Assembly (NCBI GenBank): GCA_963666875.2
Contig: CAXXPU010000020.1
Span: 1-64,000 of the forward strand
Reading direction: 5' to 3'
From: G963662655 sp963666875
GTDB lineage: Bacteria; Cloacimonadota; Cloacimonadia; Cloacimonadales; JAIOQZ01
Length of the DNA: 64,000 nt
This document shows, piece after piece, positions 32,742-42,000 of the stretch. The notes beneath the pieces are model-generated. The model saw only the letters and a program-made list of their open reading frames with translations, had not been told where the DNA came from and did not search any database. A program made the translations under genes and the position numbers. Each line of letters begins with the position of its first letter. The stretch's first letter is position 1.

Positions 32742-34148
32742 ATGAGAATCACGCCACAACCCGAGTCATTCATCCCCACAGCGAAGATCGAATCGCTACT
32801 GGAAGAATATCGGCACCCCGATCGCGCTCGCGTCAAGGATATCATCCAGAAATCGCTCGATAAGAACCGGCTCGATCCGGAGGAAGTCGCCTGCCTCATC
32901 GGCGCGGAAGATCCCGACCTGATCCACGAAATCCAGGAAGGCGCGCACGAACTCAAGGAGCGCATCTACGGCAACCGCATCGTCCTCTTCGCGCCGCTCT
33001 ACATCGGCAACGAATGCATCAACGACTGCGTCTATTGCGGTTTCCGCGTCTCCAATACCGAGGCCGAGCGCAACACCCTCACCATGAAACAGCTCGAAGC
33101 GGAAGTGCGCTCGCTGGTCACCAGAGGACACAAACGCCTCATCCTGGTGTATGGCGAACACCCGCGCTACGACGCGCAGTTCATCCACGACACGGTGAAG
33201 AAGGTCTATGCCACCAAGGAGGGCAAGGGCGAAATCCGGCGCGTCAACATCAACGCGGCGCCGCTGGACGTCGAGGGCTACAAGCTGGTCAAAGAAGCCG
33301 GCATCGGCACCTATCAGATTTTCCAGGAGACCTACCACCTCCCCACCTACCAGAGAATGCATCCCAGCGGACCCAAGAGCGATTTCAACTGGCGACTCTA
33401 CGGACTCGACCGCGCCATGGAAGGCGGTATCGACGACCTCGGCATCGGCGCGCTCATGGGACTCTACGACTGGCGGTTCGAGGTCATGGGACTGCTCTAC
33501 CACACCATCCACCTCGAAGACCGCTTCAACATCGGGCCGCACACCATCTCCTTCCCGCGCATCGAACTGGCCAACAACACCGACTTCACCAAGCACCCGC
33601 CCTATAAGGTCTTCGACGAAGATTTCAAGAAGCTCGTCGCCATCATCCGGCTGGCTGTCCCCTACACCGGCATGATCCTCACCGCGCGCGAACCGATCGA
33701 GATTCGCAACGAGGTGATGCGCTACGGCGTCTCGCAGATCGACGCCGGCTCCAGTATCGGCATCGGCGACTACGCCGCAAAGGACGCCGGCTCCTTCCGC
33801 AAGAGCCAGTTCACCCTCTGCGACAACCGCACGCTCGACGAAGTGATCGCCGAACTCGCCCGCAGCGGCTACAACCCCTCCTTCTGCACCGCGTGCTACC
33901 GCCTGGGAAGGACCGGCGAACACTTCATGGAATTCGCCATCCCGGGCTTCGTGAAACGCTATTGCACGCCCAACGCTATCCTCACCCTGCTGGAATACGT
34001 CGAGGACTATGCGACGGATGGTACGAAGGAAGCATGCCTCGCGCAGCTTTCCGAGGAGATCGAGATGATCGAGGACGAAGGAACCAAAGCCGAGATTCAG
34101 AAGCGCATGGATCGCGTGCGCAGCGGCGAAAGAGACCTCTACTTCTAA
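32742..34148 (+). CDS. hydG: [FeFe]-hydrogenase maturase HydG (radical SAM tyrosine lyase)
   Basis: HydG splits tyrosine to give CO and CN- as an Fe(CO)2CN synthon for the H-cluster. 468 residues. The radical-SAM CX3CX2C is 'CINDCVYCGFR'. The C-terminal second cluster site is CX2CX22C, from 'CTACYRLGRTGEHFM' to the Cys in 'VKRYC'. 'RVNINAAPLDVEGYK' and 'GIGALMGLYDWRFEV' are conserved. AAAGGAG lies upstream of the ATG. Followed after 13 bases by the aspartate ammonia-lyase gene. GC-rich compared with the secreted-protein genes but like hydE and hydF. Confidence 0.97.
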   Translation: MRITPQPESFIPTAKIESLLEEYRHPDRARVKDIIQKSLDKNRLDPEEVACLIGAEDPDLIHEIQEGAHELKERIYGNRIVLFAPLYIGNECINDCVYCGFRVSNTEAERNTLTMKQLEAEVRSLVTRGHKRLILVYGEHPRYDAQFIHDTVKKVYATKEGKGEIRRVNINAAPLDVEGYKLVKEAGIGTYQIFQETYHLPTYQRMHPSGPKSDFNWRLYGLDRAMEGGIDDLGIGALMGLYDWRFEVMGLLYHTIHLEDRFNIGPHTISFPRIELANNTDFTKHPPYKVFDEDFKKLVAIIRLAVPYTGMILTAREPIEIRNEVMRYGVSQIDAGSSIGIGDYAAKDAGSFRKSQFTLCDNRTLDEVIAELARSGYNPSFCTACYRLGRTGEHFMEFAIPGFVKRYCTPNAILTLLEYVEDYATDGTKEACLAQLSEEIEMIEDEGTKAEIQKRMDRVRSGERDLYF

Positions 34149-34161
34149 ACGGGAGCAGCTT

Positions 34162-35526
34162 TTGAGCGATAAAACAAGAATCGAACGCGACGCGCTGGGC
34201 GAGATGACGATACCTGCGGACAAGCTCTACGGCGTCCATACCGCCCGTGCGCTCGAGAACTTTCCCATCTCGGGACTTCGGAGCCACCCGCTCTTCATCC
34301 GGTCTCTGGCTGAGGTGAAGTTGGCGTGCGCCATCGCCAACACCGAGCTGGAATTTTTAGACAAACGCAAGGGCATGGCGATCCAGAGCGCTTGCCGCGA
34401 GATCGCGGAGGGAAAGTACATCGAGCAGTTCACGCTCGACGCGCTCCAGGGCGGTGCCGGAACCTCGACCAACATGAACATGAACGAGGTGATCGCGCGG
34501 CTCGCGGGGGACGACGTCCATCCGCTGCACGACGTGAACATGCACCAATCGACCAACGACGTCTATCCCACCGCCGTGGTGGTGACGCTACTCAAACAGC
34601 TCCGAGCGTTGGAAAACGACGTGGCGAAGCTTCAGGACACCTTTCAAGCGAAAGAACAGCAGTTCCACGACGTGGTGAAGCTTGGAAGGACGCAGCTTCA
34701 GGACGCGGTGCCCATGACGCTCGGACAAGAATTCAGTGCATATGCTGAAGCCATCGCTCGTGACCGTTGGAGGATATTCAAGTGCCGCGAGCGGATCAAG
34801 GTGATCAATCTCGGCGGAACCGCCATCGGAACCGGCCTGGGCGCGCCACGGAAGTACATCTTCAAGACGACCGACGTGCTGCGCCGGATCACCGGACTGA
34901 ACATCGCGCGCGGCGAGAACCTCGTCGATGCCACGCAGAACCTCGACGCCATTGCCGAGGTCTCGGGCATCCTCAAGGCGTACGCGGTGAACCTCTTCAA
35001 GATCGCTTCGGACCTGCGGCTGCTCGCGAGTGGACCGCACGGCGGATTATCGGAAATAGCGCTTCCGGCCATGCAGGCGGGTAGCAGCATCATGCCCGGA
35101 AAGATCAACCCGGTGATCCCGGAGGCAGTATCGCAGGCGGCGCTGAAGATCATGACGAACGATTCGCTCATCACGCATGCCACCAGCCTCGGGCAGCTCG
35201 AACTGAACCAGTTCTACCCGCTGATCGCCTACACCATGATGGAGTCGTTGGAAATTCTTCAAAACGTGTCGCGCATTTTCAGAGAACGCTGCGTGGACGG
35301 CATCCGGGCAAACGAAGAATCGTGCCGCGAGAACCTGATGCGGAGTCCGCTGATCGCGACGGTGCTGGTACCGCGACTCGGTTATCACAAGGTCGAATCG
35401 CTGATCAGAGAAGCCGCGGAGAAGGGCGTTTCCGTGCTGGCTCACATCAGCGAATCGGAGAGCATCCCGATGGACGAACTCGAAGACCTTCTTGCGCCCA
35501 AAAACATGTATAAACTGGGGTATTGA
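34162..35526 (+). CDS. aspA: aspartate ammonia-lyase
   Basis: Converts aspartate to fumarate and ammonia. 454 residues, TTG start preceded by GGGAG. Fumarase/aspartase signatures: 'ALQGGAGTSTNMNMNEV', 'DVNMHQSTNDVYPTA', 'KLGRTQLQDAVPMTLGQEF' and the SS loop 'GSSIMPGKINPVIPE'. The N-terminal 'ERDALGEMTIPADKLYGVHT' favours aspartase over fumarase. It sits between hydG and hydE with 13- and 3-base spacings, so it is part of the maturation operon. Supplying ammonia for the bridging amine of the H-cluster is an attractive but unproven role. Confidence 0.92.
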   Translation: MSDKTRIERDALGEMTIPADKLYGVHTARALENFPISGLRSHPLFIRSLAEVKLACAIANTELEFLDKRKGMAIQSACREIAEGKYIEQFTLDALQGGAGTSTNMNMNEVIARLAGDDVHPLHDVNMHQSTNDVYPTAVVVTLLKQLRALENDVAKLQDTFQAKEQQFHDVVKLGRTQLQDAVPMTLGQEFSAYAEAIARDRWRIFKCRERIKVINLGGTAIGTGLGAPRKYIFKTTDVLRRITGLNIARGENLVDATQNLDAIAEVSGILKAYAVNLFKIASDLRLLASGPHGGLSEIALPAMQAGSSIMPGKINPVIPEAVSQAALKIMTNDSLITHATSLGQLELNQFYPLIAYTMMESLEILQNVSRIFRERCVDGIRANEESCRENLMRSPLIATVLVPRLGYHKVESLIREAAEKGVSVLAHISESESIPMDELEDLLAPKNMYKLGY

Positions 35527-35529
35527 TTC

Positions 35530-36585
35530 ATGATAGATTTCAACAATGTCAACCGTGACAACCTGATTGAACTGCTGACCACCGAGGACGAGAAACTCAT
35601 CGAACAGATGTTCCATGAAGCGTATCGGATCAAGCTCGAAAACGTGGGCAACGTGGTCTATTTCCGCGGCATCATCGAGTTCAGCAACATCTGCACCAAG
35701 GACTGTTTCTACTGCGGCATCCGCAAGAGCAACGGCAAGGTCGAGCGCTATATGATGAGCGAAGAGGAAATCCTCGACATGGCGAAATGGTGCCACGACG
35801 CCAACTACGGCAGCCTGGTTCTCCAGAGCGGTGAGCGTAGCGACGAGCAATTCGTCGAGTTCGTAGAGCGAATTCTTAGAAAAATCAAGTCGCAATGGAA
35901 TCTCGGCATCACGCTGTCGCTGGGCGAGCAGACCGAAGAAACGTTCAAGCGCTGGTTCGACGCGGGTGCTCACAGGTACCTGCTCCGCATCGAGACCTCC
36001 AACCAGGAGCTCTACCGCACGCTGCATCCGGCCGATCACAAGCACGACATCCGGCTGGAAAGTCTCGACAACCTACGCAAACTCGGCTATCAGGTGGGAA
36101 CCGGCGTCATGATCGGACTACCCGGTCAAACCGCCGCCGACCTCGCCGACGACATCCTCTTCTTCAAGGAGCGGGACATCGACATGATCGGCATGGGGCC
36201 CTACGTGGTGCACCACGACACGCCACTGGCCGAGAAGATGCCCGACTTCGACAAGGAACGTCAGCTCGATCTGGCGCTGCGCATGATCGCACTCACCAGG
36301 ATCGTCCTGAAAGACGTCAACATCGCCTCCACGACCGCACTCCAGGCGCTCGATCCTAAGGGACGCGAGTACGGACTGCGCGCCGGAGCCAACATCATCA
36401 TGCCCGTCATCACCGACACCAAATACCGCAAGCAATACCTGCTCTACGAGGACAAACCCTGCGTCGATGAAAACGCAAGCATGTGCCGCTCCTGCCTCGA
36501 AGGACGCATCCAGTCGGTGGGCGAATCGATCCGCTACGGCGAATGGGGCGATTCGCCGCATTTCAAGAGGAGGCAAAATGGCTAA
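35530..36585 (+). CDS. hydE: [FeFe]-hydrogenase maturase HydE (radical SAM)
   Basis: HydE acts on the HydG-derived iron complex on the way to the azadithiolate-bridged di-iron site. 351 residues with the radical-SAM motif 'CTKDCFYCGIR', SAM-binding 'SLVLQSGERSDEQFV', 'HRYLLRIETSNQELYRTLHP' and 'QVGTGVMIGLPGQT'. The C-terminal 'CVDENASMCRSCLEG' holds three further cysteines. Start ATG 35530 is 3 bases after the lyase stop. The end overlaps hydF by 8 bases. Confidence 0.96.
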   Translation: MIDFNNVNRDNLIELLTTEDEKLIEQMFHEAYRIKLENVGNVVYFRGIIEFSNICTKDCFYCGIRKSNGKVERYMMSEEEILDMAKWCHDANYGSLVLQSGERSDEQFVEFVERILRKIKSQWNLGITLSLGEQTEETFKRWFDAGAHRYLLRIETSNQELYRTLHPADHKHDIRLESLDNLRKLGYQVGTGVMIGLPGQTAADLADDILFFKERDIDMIGMGPYVVHHDTPLAEKMPDFDKERQLDLALRMIALTRIVLKDVNIASTTALQALDPKGREYGLRAGANIIMPVITDTKYRKQYLLYEDKPCVDENASMCRSCLEGRIQSVGESIRYGEWGDSPHFKRRQNG

Positions 36586-37777
36586 TGCACCGCGCGGAGA
36601 ACGACTCATCATCGCCATCGTGGGCAAGCGCAACGCGGGGAAATCCTCGCTCATCAACGCCCTCACCGGACAGGACATCGCCATCGTTTCGGACACCGCC
36701 GGAACCACCACCGACCCCGTCGCCAAGCCCTACGAACTCCTCCCCATCGGGCCGGTCACCATCTACGACACCGCCGGCATCGACGATACGGGTGAGCTGG
36801 GCGAAAAGCGCGTGAAATCCACGCGCCGCATCCTCTTTCGTAGCGATATCGCCATCGTGGTGGTAGATCAAGAGGGGATTGACGAGAAGGTCAAACCGAT
36901 CATCGAGGAGATACAGAACCTGAAAATCCCGTTCGTGGTGGCGTTCAACAAGATCGACCTCGCCGACGTGAGAACCGAAGATATCGAGTTCTGCGAGACG
37001 CGCGGCATCCCGTGGAGGGGCGTATCGAGCGTCAACGGCGACGGTGTGACCGATTTCAAGGAGATGATCGCGACCATCGTGCCGGGCGAATTTCTGGTCG
37101 AGAAGGTGCTCATCGGCGACCTGATCCGCGCCGGCGACCTCGTCGTTCTGGTCACACCAATCGACCTCGCGGCGCCCAAGGGCCGATTGATCCTGCCGCA
37201 GGTGCAGGTGTTACGCGAAATCCTCGACAACGACGCCATCGGCGTGATCGTCAAGGAGCGGGAACTCGAGGACGCCCTACGCAAGCTCGCGAAAGAACCC
37301 GATCTGGTGGTCACCGATTCGCAGGTGATCCTGAAGGCGTCCGGCGACGTCACGCCAGATATCCCGCTGACGACCTTCTCGACAGTCTTCGCGCGCTACA
37401 AGGGCGATCTGGACCAGTACATCGACGGAGCGAAGAAGATCGACGACCTCGAGGACGGCGACAAGGTACTCATCGCGGAAGCCTGCTCACACCACGTGCA
37501 GTCGGACGATATCGGAAGGGTGAAAATTCCGCGCTGGCTCAGGCAATACACCGGCAAGGAGCTCGATATCGAAGTGGTCTCCGGGCACGACTTCCCGGAA
37601 GACCTCGAGAAATACACCCTGGTGATCCACTGCGGCGGCTGCATGATGAACCGCATGGAAGTCATGCGAAGGCTGCGCGAATGCTCCCGACGGCATGTCG
37701 ATGTGACCAACTACGGCGTCGCCATCTCGAAATTGCATGGTGTGCTGGATCGCGTGGTGGAGCCGTTTTATAAATAG
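36578..37777 (+). CDS. hydF: [FeFe]-hydrogenase maturation GTPase/scaffold HydF
   Basis: HydF carries the assembled di-iron unit and hands it to the hydrogenase. Start set at ATG 36578, directly after AAGAGGAGG, giving 399 residues; an earlier in-frame ATG lies inside hydE. GTPase motifs: P-loop 'GKRNAGKSSLINAL', 'DTAGTTTDPV', 'YDTAGIDD' and 'AFNKIDLAD'. The Fe-S ligands are CxH in 'EACSHHVQSDD' and HCxxC in 'VIHCGGCMMN'. Last gene of the operon. No hydA is found in this window, so the client enzyme must be elsewhere. Confidence 0.97.
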   Translation: MANAPRGERLIIAIVGKRNAGKSSLINALTGQDIAIVSDTAGTTTDPVAKPYELLPIGPVTIYDTAGIDDTGELGEKRVKSTRRILFRSDIAIVVVDQEGIDEKVKPIIEEIQNLKIPFVVAFNKIDLADVRTEDIEFCETRGIPWRGVSSVNGDGVTDFKEMIATIVPGEFLVEKVLIGDLIRAGDLVVLVTPIDLAAPKGRLILPQVQVLREILDNDAIGVIVKERELEDALRKLAKEPDLVVTDSQVILKASGDVTPDIPLTTFSTVFARYKGDLDQYIDGAKKIDDLEDGDKVLIAEACSHHVQSDDIGRVKIPRWLRQYTGKELDIEVVSGHDFPEDLEKYTLVIHCGGCMMNRMEVMRRLRECSRRHVDVTNYGVAISKLHGVLDRVVEPFYK

Positions 37778-37792
37778 AAACCATCATCCCTA

Positions 37793-37883
37793 CCTTCTCC
37801 CGCAAGCGGGAGAAGGCGATAAAGGAAAAGTCACTCGAAACTTGATGTTCCCTCGCCCACTTGCGGGAGAGGGTCAGGGTAAG
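37793..37883. repeat. two REP-like palindromic repeats (family B)
   Basis: CCTTCTCCCGC-AA-GCGGGAGAAGG at 37793-37816 is a perfect 11-bp inverted repeat. A second unit, CCCTCGCCCACTTGCGGGAGAGGG then TCAGGGTAAGG, shown here in parts, lies at 37850-37883. They fill the gap between convergent hydF and the HD-domain gene and may serve as a bidirectional end signal. Confidence 0.8.
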
Positions 37884-37885
37884 GA

Positions 37886-38689
37886 TTACAAATACTTCAG
37901 CGGTTCTTCTCCGTCAACGCCGGCGTATAGCTCGATATAGGGCTTGACCGGGCTGGAGGCGATTTTGGTGAAGAGCACCTCTTCGACCTGGAAGAATCCC
38001 ACCGACTGGTTCATCTCGACCATGATCCGGATAGGCTTGCTCTCGCCCTTCAGTATCTTCACCTTGTTGATCTCACCCGCCGAATAGCGGTGGATATCTC
38101 CCACGCGGGGTTCGTTACGAATTAGTTGCGGGATGCGAGCGCGTCCCTTTTCCAAGTCGCAGCCGTCTCCGATCAGGACGAGTCCGGCCTCGAGGGTGTG
38201 GATTTTGGTGGTCGCCATGTGACCGAGGATTCCCTCCGCGATGAGCGACCGCAAGATAACCTGGCTGTGCAGATCGTCTGGATAGAGTACTTTCAGGAGT
38301 CTTTCGGTGACGGGCATGGCCAGGATGACGCTGAGATGCTCGTGCGAACTGCGCGCGACGGTCATGCCGAAGTCATGGAACAGCGACGCCATCAGGACCG
38401 CCACGCGGCTGTCCTCGACCGTTCCGATACCTTCTTTCTCCAGATTGAATTTGATGCCTGCGTCTTCCAGCAGCTTGAACATTTTCATGGCGTTCAGTGC
38501 CGCCATCCGCATGTGTACGGGTCCGTGATCGTTGAATCCCAGTCGGCGGATGGATACAACGTTGGCGTAATCGTGCATGAGCTGAATCTCGGGATCGTCG
38601 AATATCAGCTGTGCCGTCTCTCGCGCTTTCCCTTCCAGTATCTTGAGCAGTCTTCGCTCGAGCGCGATCTGTTTCTGTGATTTTTTCAT
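37886..38689 (-). CDS. HD-domain metal-dependent phosphohydrolase-like protein
   Basis: 267 residues, no signal peptide. The HD pattern is spread over 'NDHGPVHMRMAALNAM', 'VAVLMASLFHDFGMTVARSS' and 'SHEHLSVILAMP', with 'VLIGDGCDLEKGRARIP' further on. Such proteins bind two metals and hydrolyse phosphate esters, often nucleotides. The last ~80 residues form a separate beta-rich region ('NQSVGFFQVEEVLFTK'). It converges with hydF and is transcribed away from the protease gene at 39063. The substrate is unknown. Confidence 0.8.
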   Translation of the reverse strand: MKKSQKQIALERRLLKILEGKARETAQLIFDDPEIQLMHDYANVVSIRRLGFNDHGPVHMRMAALNAMKMFKLLEDAGIKFNLEKEGIGTVEDSRVAVLMASLFHDFGMTVARSSHEHLSVILAMPVTERLLKVLYPDDLHSQVILRSLIAEGILGHMATTKIHTLEAGLVLIGDGCDLEKGRARIPQLIRNEPRVGDIHRYSAGEINKVKILKGESKPIRIMVEMNQSVGFFQVEEVLFTKIASSPVKPYIELYAGVDGEEPLKYL

Positions 38690-39062
38690 CTTTTTTTTAC
38701 CTCGCTGGATAAGTTATTGATTGTTGTGCAATTCGTCAAATGAAATCGCGAGGAGATGCAGACGGAAATCCTTCAACTCCTTCCCCCGCTTTCTGTCTCT
38801 GTTGCAGGGACAATCCTCTGTGGTCGCCATTTGCATGGGACGGCAAACTCGCACACACGCGTTTCGATTGATGCGACGGGCTTCTCTTTTCCCGGGATGG
38901 GCAGGCACAGAGACCTGCCCCTACAACGGGTCGCGCTTGCCCACAGCCTTGATCAAGGGCATAAATCATGAAAACCACTCGACTTTCGGAATACTTCTTG
39001 CAGATTTAGGTGTAACTGGATATTATGGCGTTCAAGATTCAACTCTGAAAAAAGGATGTAAA
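38690..39062. repeat. gene-free region with a dispersed repeat (family C) at 38899-38926
   Basis: This 373-bp stretch upstream of the large protease gene holds GGGCAGGCACAGAGACCTGC followed by CCCTACAA, a member of the repeat seen as an inverted pair at 45630-45736. The left part (38760-38890) has no gene I can support and looks like degenerate repeat sequence. The last ~80 bases should contain the protease promoter. Confidence 0.6.
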
Positions 39063-42000
39063 ATGAAACGAGCAGGATTCATTTTCGCATTGGTTGCGCT
39101 CGGTATGCTTTTCGCGCAATCGATCGATTTCACGCCGGAAGAGACGGCCTTCGCGGTCGTTTCCGATATGCCCGGCAAGCTTGATATACGACTGGAGATC
39201 GATGCGATGAACATCGGTGAAATTACGATCGAAGGATCGAAGTACAACACGATATCGATCGGCGACTGGGGACGATTGACAAAGGAAGGATACCCGGCAC
39301 TGCCGCAGTTCGGCAAGCGGATCGCGGTACCGGCGAAGGCGTCTGTCTCGATCGAGATGACCAACGTCAAGCGGCGCGTAATTCAGAATATCACGCCATT
39401 CCCGGCGCAGCCTCCCGCGATCGACGAAGTGGGCGCCAAGTCACCGCCGTTCACGGTTAACCGAAGCTATTACGATCACGGCGGTGTTTATCCCGAGCAG
39501 AGCGCATGGGAACAAGAGCGCGGCACGGTTCGCAGTGTGGAGATGGCGTTGATCCGGTTCGCGCCGGTATCGTGGGATGCTTCGACAAGAGAGCTCACCG
39601 TAATCGAATCCTGCGATATCGCGATACACTATTCCACAGGCACTATATACGACGAGCGGCTCCACAGCAGGTGGTTCGATTCGCTTTTTTATCAGCGGGT
39701 ACTGAACAGGAACCAGCTTTCTCCGGCATCAAGCAATACACGCAGTCGCGACACCGGCTGCGACCTCTTGATCGTCACCAGCTACGAAATGGAAGAGGCG
39801 GCGGAGCTGCTGCGCGCGTGGAAGCAGAAGATGGGCTACATTACCGATGTCGCCTACATCGAGGACATCGACAACCTCGAGAATTACCTCGAAGAGGTAT
39901 ACGACACCTGGGATATTCCGCCCTCGTTCGCCATCTTCCTCGGCGATGCGGAAATCATCGATTGCGATCACGTAAACAGCGCCATCAGCTATGACAATGT
40001 CGGAACCGACTTGACCTACTTCTGCATGGATGGCTACAACGACTATTATCCCGACATCGCTTCAGGAAGAGTTTCTGTGGACACTGCTGAGCAGGCAATG
40101 ACCGTGGTCGGGAAAATGATACAGTACGAAGCCGATCCGCCGGAACTCGCATCCTTCTACGAAAGCGCCACTGTCTGCGCGTACTTCCAGGATGACAGCG
40201 ACAACGGCTGGATCGACGGATACGAGGATCGACGATTCGTGAAGACCTCGGAAGAAGTTCGCGACTGGATGCTGGACGAAGGCTATACGGTCGAGCGAAT
40301 ATACTGCACACCCAGCGATCGGGTTCCCACCAATTACAACGACGGCTACTATGCCAACGGCGAACCGCTACCCGACGAACTATTGCGCGAAAACGGCTTC
40401 CAGTGGGACGGCGACGACGCCGATATCGCCAATGCGATCAACGATGGCGTGTTCATCGTGAATCATCGCGATCACGGTATCTCGCGGAACTACACCTACG
40501 AAAGCGGTAGCGACCCTTCCTTCGACGGCTGGGGCGATCCGTACTTCGATTCCTGGCAGGTACAGGCGCTGCATAACGGAAACTTACTACCTTTCGTTTT
40601 CAGCATCAACTGCCAGACCGGCTGGTTCGACGGCGAAACAGACTACGACCCGAGCAAAAGCTACGAAAGCTTCTGCGAGGAATTCATCCGCAACGAAAAC
40701 GGCGGCGCGGTCGGCGCATATGGCGCAAGCCGCTCCTCGCTCAGTGGTTACAACGACTACTTCGTGCGCGGGTATTTCGACTCCATGTGGGAACACTTCA
40801 TGCCAAACTACCAGTACATGGAATCGGGCGGCTCGACGACCCTGATGATGATCACGGGGTTGATGGCGATGGAGGAATTCTGGGAGCAGGATAACTACTC
40901 GGAATACGAATTCTACATTTTCCACAACTTCTGCGATCCCACCCTGCGTATCTGGCGTCAGCAACCGGAGGAACTTGCCGTTGAACACCCGTCAACGCTC
41001 GAACTCACTGCTGTCAACATCCCGATCACTGTATCGGAGGTCGGCGGTATCGCGACTTGTATCTTCGACGATGCGATCGTCGGACGCGCTGAAATCACGG
41101 AGAATTCTTTCACACTCACACTCGACGAAGCCATCGAATTCCCCGGCACCGCAACGGTGACCGTCAATATCCGCGACAACTTGATCTATGAAGGCGAAAT
41201 CGAATTTATCCAGCCCTCGGCCGGATTCGTACTCATCGATAGCCTGATCGTCAGCGATATAAGCGGAAACGACGACGGAGAATGGGACGCCGGCGAGGAA
41301 TTGAATCTCCAGTTCTTCTACCGCAACGCAGGCACCCTGGCAAGCGATCCTGTAACCGCGGTCATTTCACCGGACGAATTCATCGATCTGGACATCGAAT
41401 CGATGCAGATCGACGAAACCGTGCCGGGTGAAATCGGGTTCTTCGAAACAACCGGTACGCTTTCGATGCAGTGCGACGACGGACAGAATGTCATCATTAC
41501 GATAACCATCGAGAACGACACGGGAACATTCGAGCACCAGTATGAAATTCCGGCGGTATTCCTGCCCAAGCTGGTCTGCGAGACCGATTCGGTCTATACG
41601 CAGCTCGATCAACCGAGCCAGTCGCAAATACCCGTCACACTCGAGAATATCGGCGCTGCGCCTCTGGAAATCGAGGTTATCAACTACAGCAATCAAGCAG
41701 CCGACCTTACCGCGTCGGACGCATACATCATGGCTCCATCAACCGCGGGATTCGACAACCTGAACGAAATGACCATCATGCTCTGGTTCAACATTCCAGA
41801 CGGGTTCACGCCGGGTTACCTTCTGTATAAGGGCGAAAGCTTCATCAACCGCAGCTTCCAGATCGCTCTGCCGAACATGAATTCGCTCAACTACGCGGTT
41901 CTGACATCAACCGGGGTAAATGCATCGCGCAATCTGGCCTACAATTTCGAAGCCGACCACTGGTACCATTTCGCGGTGACGGTGTCGGAAGACGGCATGA

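Noticed and set aside
32796..34223. 475-codon minus-strand open frame opposite hydG
   Set aside because: It mirrors the codon pattern of a GC-rich real gene, has no recognisable domain, and hydG is certain.
38721..39062. Upstream extension of the gingipain-like protease
   Set aside because: It runs through repeat DNA; the ATG at 39063 gives a clean signal peptide.
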